A stretch of 64,000 nt of DNA, from the NCBI RefSeq assembly GCF_013371085.1, contig NZ_JABWCV010000011.1, forward strand, positions 100,980 to 164,979, written 5' to 3'. This document shows, piece after piece, positions 63,884-64,000 of this stretch. The first letter of the stretch is position 1. Each line of letters begins with the position of its first letter. The DNA comes from Vreelandella maris (lineage in GTDB: Bacteria; Pseudomonadota; Gammaproteobacteria; Pseudomonadales; Halomonadaceae). The position numbers and the translations under genes are program-made. The notes under the pieces were generated by a model. That model did no database searches, was not told where the DNA came from, and saw only the letters and a program-made list of their open reading frames with translations.

Positions 63884-64000
63884 GGGTCTGTTGACGTTTC
63901 ACATGGGCAGCCATAAACAACCACAAGCTAAGGCCACCATGCTTTCGTAGTTTCGCTTGAGCTTGTCGTAACGCGTCGCTATGGCGCGATACGGCTTCAA
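63884..64000 (-). mobile_element. IS5-family insertion sequence, 3' end only
   Basis: The element enters from the right edge of the window. Its terminal repeat appears to start GGGTCTGTTGACGTTTC at 63884, preceded by TTA (63881-63883), a likely 3-bp target site of the TNA type used by the IS427/IS1031 branch. Only one end is visible, so completeness and target duplication cannot be judged. Confidence 0.75.
63899..64000 (-). CDS. IS5-family transposase, C-terminal fragment
   Basis: Thirty-three codons and a TGA stop are visible. The peptide contains YRAIATRYDKLKRNYESM and ends ACGCLWLPM, the typical end of IS5/IS427-group DDE transposases, in which ATRYDK follows the last catalytic Glu region. 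The gene continues beyond the window, so whether it is intact is unknown. It was recognised from the motif; the copy number in the genome cannot be seen. Confidence 0.82.
   Translation of the reverse strand: MKPYRAIATRYDKLKRNYESMVALACGCLWLPM

Noticed and set aside
63670..63924. 84-codon minus-strand frame upstream of acnB
   Set aside because: It crosses the IS boundary in a different frame from the transposase, with no recognisable features.
1..64000. CRISPR array, prophage, toxin-antitoxin pair or defence island
   Set aside because: No regular spaced repeats, phage structural genes, integrase or known defence enzymes were found; almost all frames are recognisable housekeeping genes.

Overview
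The window is a chromosomal segment of a gammaproteobacterium, most likely Halomonas or a close halomonad. Three things support this. The gene orders leuD-leuB-asd-fimV-truA-trpF, accD-folC-dedD-cvpA-purF-metZ and lexA-psrA-nagZ are shared with Pseudomonas and relatives. A phasin points to polyhydroxyalkanoate storage. Several proteins carry acidic tails, as expected of a moderate halophile. The genus is inferred from gene content, not from a search. Nearly all of the window is housekeeping; the only mobile DNA seen is the end of an IS5-type element at the right edge.

Layout. 1-18.2 kb, all on +: end of leuD, leuB, asd, fimV, truA, trpF, trpB, trpA, accD, folC, a DedD-like SPOR protein, cvpA, purF, metZ, a cytochrome b561, yceI and a MATE exporter. 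18.2-22.3 kb, on -: an NCS2-type permease, the phhB/aromatic aminotransferase pair and a diguanylate cyclase. 22.5-26.3 kb, on +: a uroporphyrinogen methyltransferase, an unrecognised coiled-coil membrane protein, apbC/mrp and dcd. 26.4-30.3 kb: purM-purN diverging from perM-hda. 30.4-34 kb: phasin, fumC, an EEP-family membrane protein and two identical tRNA-Val(GAC) genes. 34-37.5 kb, on -: a GAF-type methionine sulfoxide reductase and the methionine importer metN-metI-metQ, which is preceded by a complete leader of promoter, SAM-II-type riboswitch and intrinsic terminator.

37.8-45.7 kb, on +: riboflavin synthase; a nucleobase salvage run (AzgA-type permease, apt, gpt, ung, upp, uraA); and molybdenum cofactor genes mobB, a moaC-moaD fusion and moaE. 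45.7-49.8 kb: an RNase J-like nuclease (-), purU, a membrane protein and lexA (-). 50-53.8 kb: psrA, an L,D-transpeptidase, nagZ and hpt, with ppsR divergent from ppsA. 54-63.6 kb: ppsA, gamma-glutamyltransferase, a membrane-anchored glycerophosphodiesterase (-), an RraA-like protein (-) and acnB (-). The fragment of an IS5-type transposase closes the window.

No CRISPR array, prophage or defence island was seen. The items most worth a second look are the SAM-II leader of metN, the MoaC-MoaD fusion, a shared operator-like motif pair before two nucleobase permeases 19 kb apart, a perfect 16-bp palindrome inside the nagZ promoter, and an orphan coiled-coil protein. Start codons were revised where a Shine-Dalgarno sequence or family alignment favoured an internal start.
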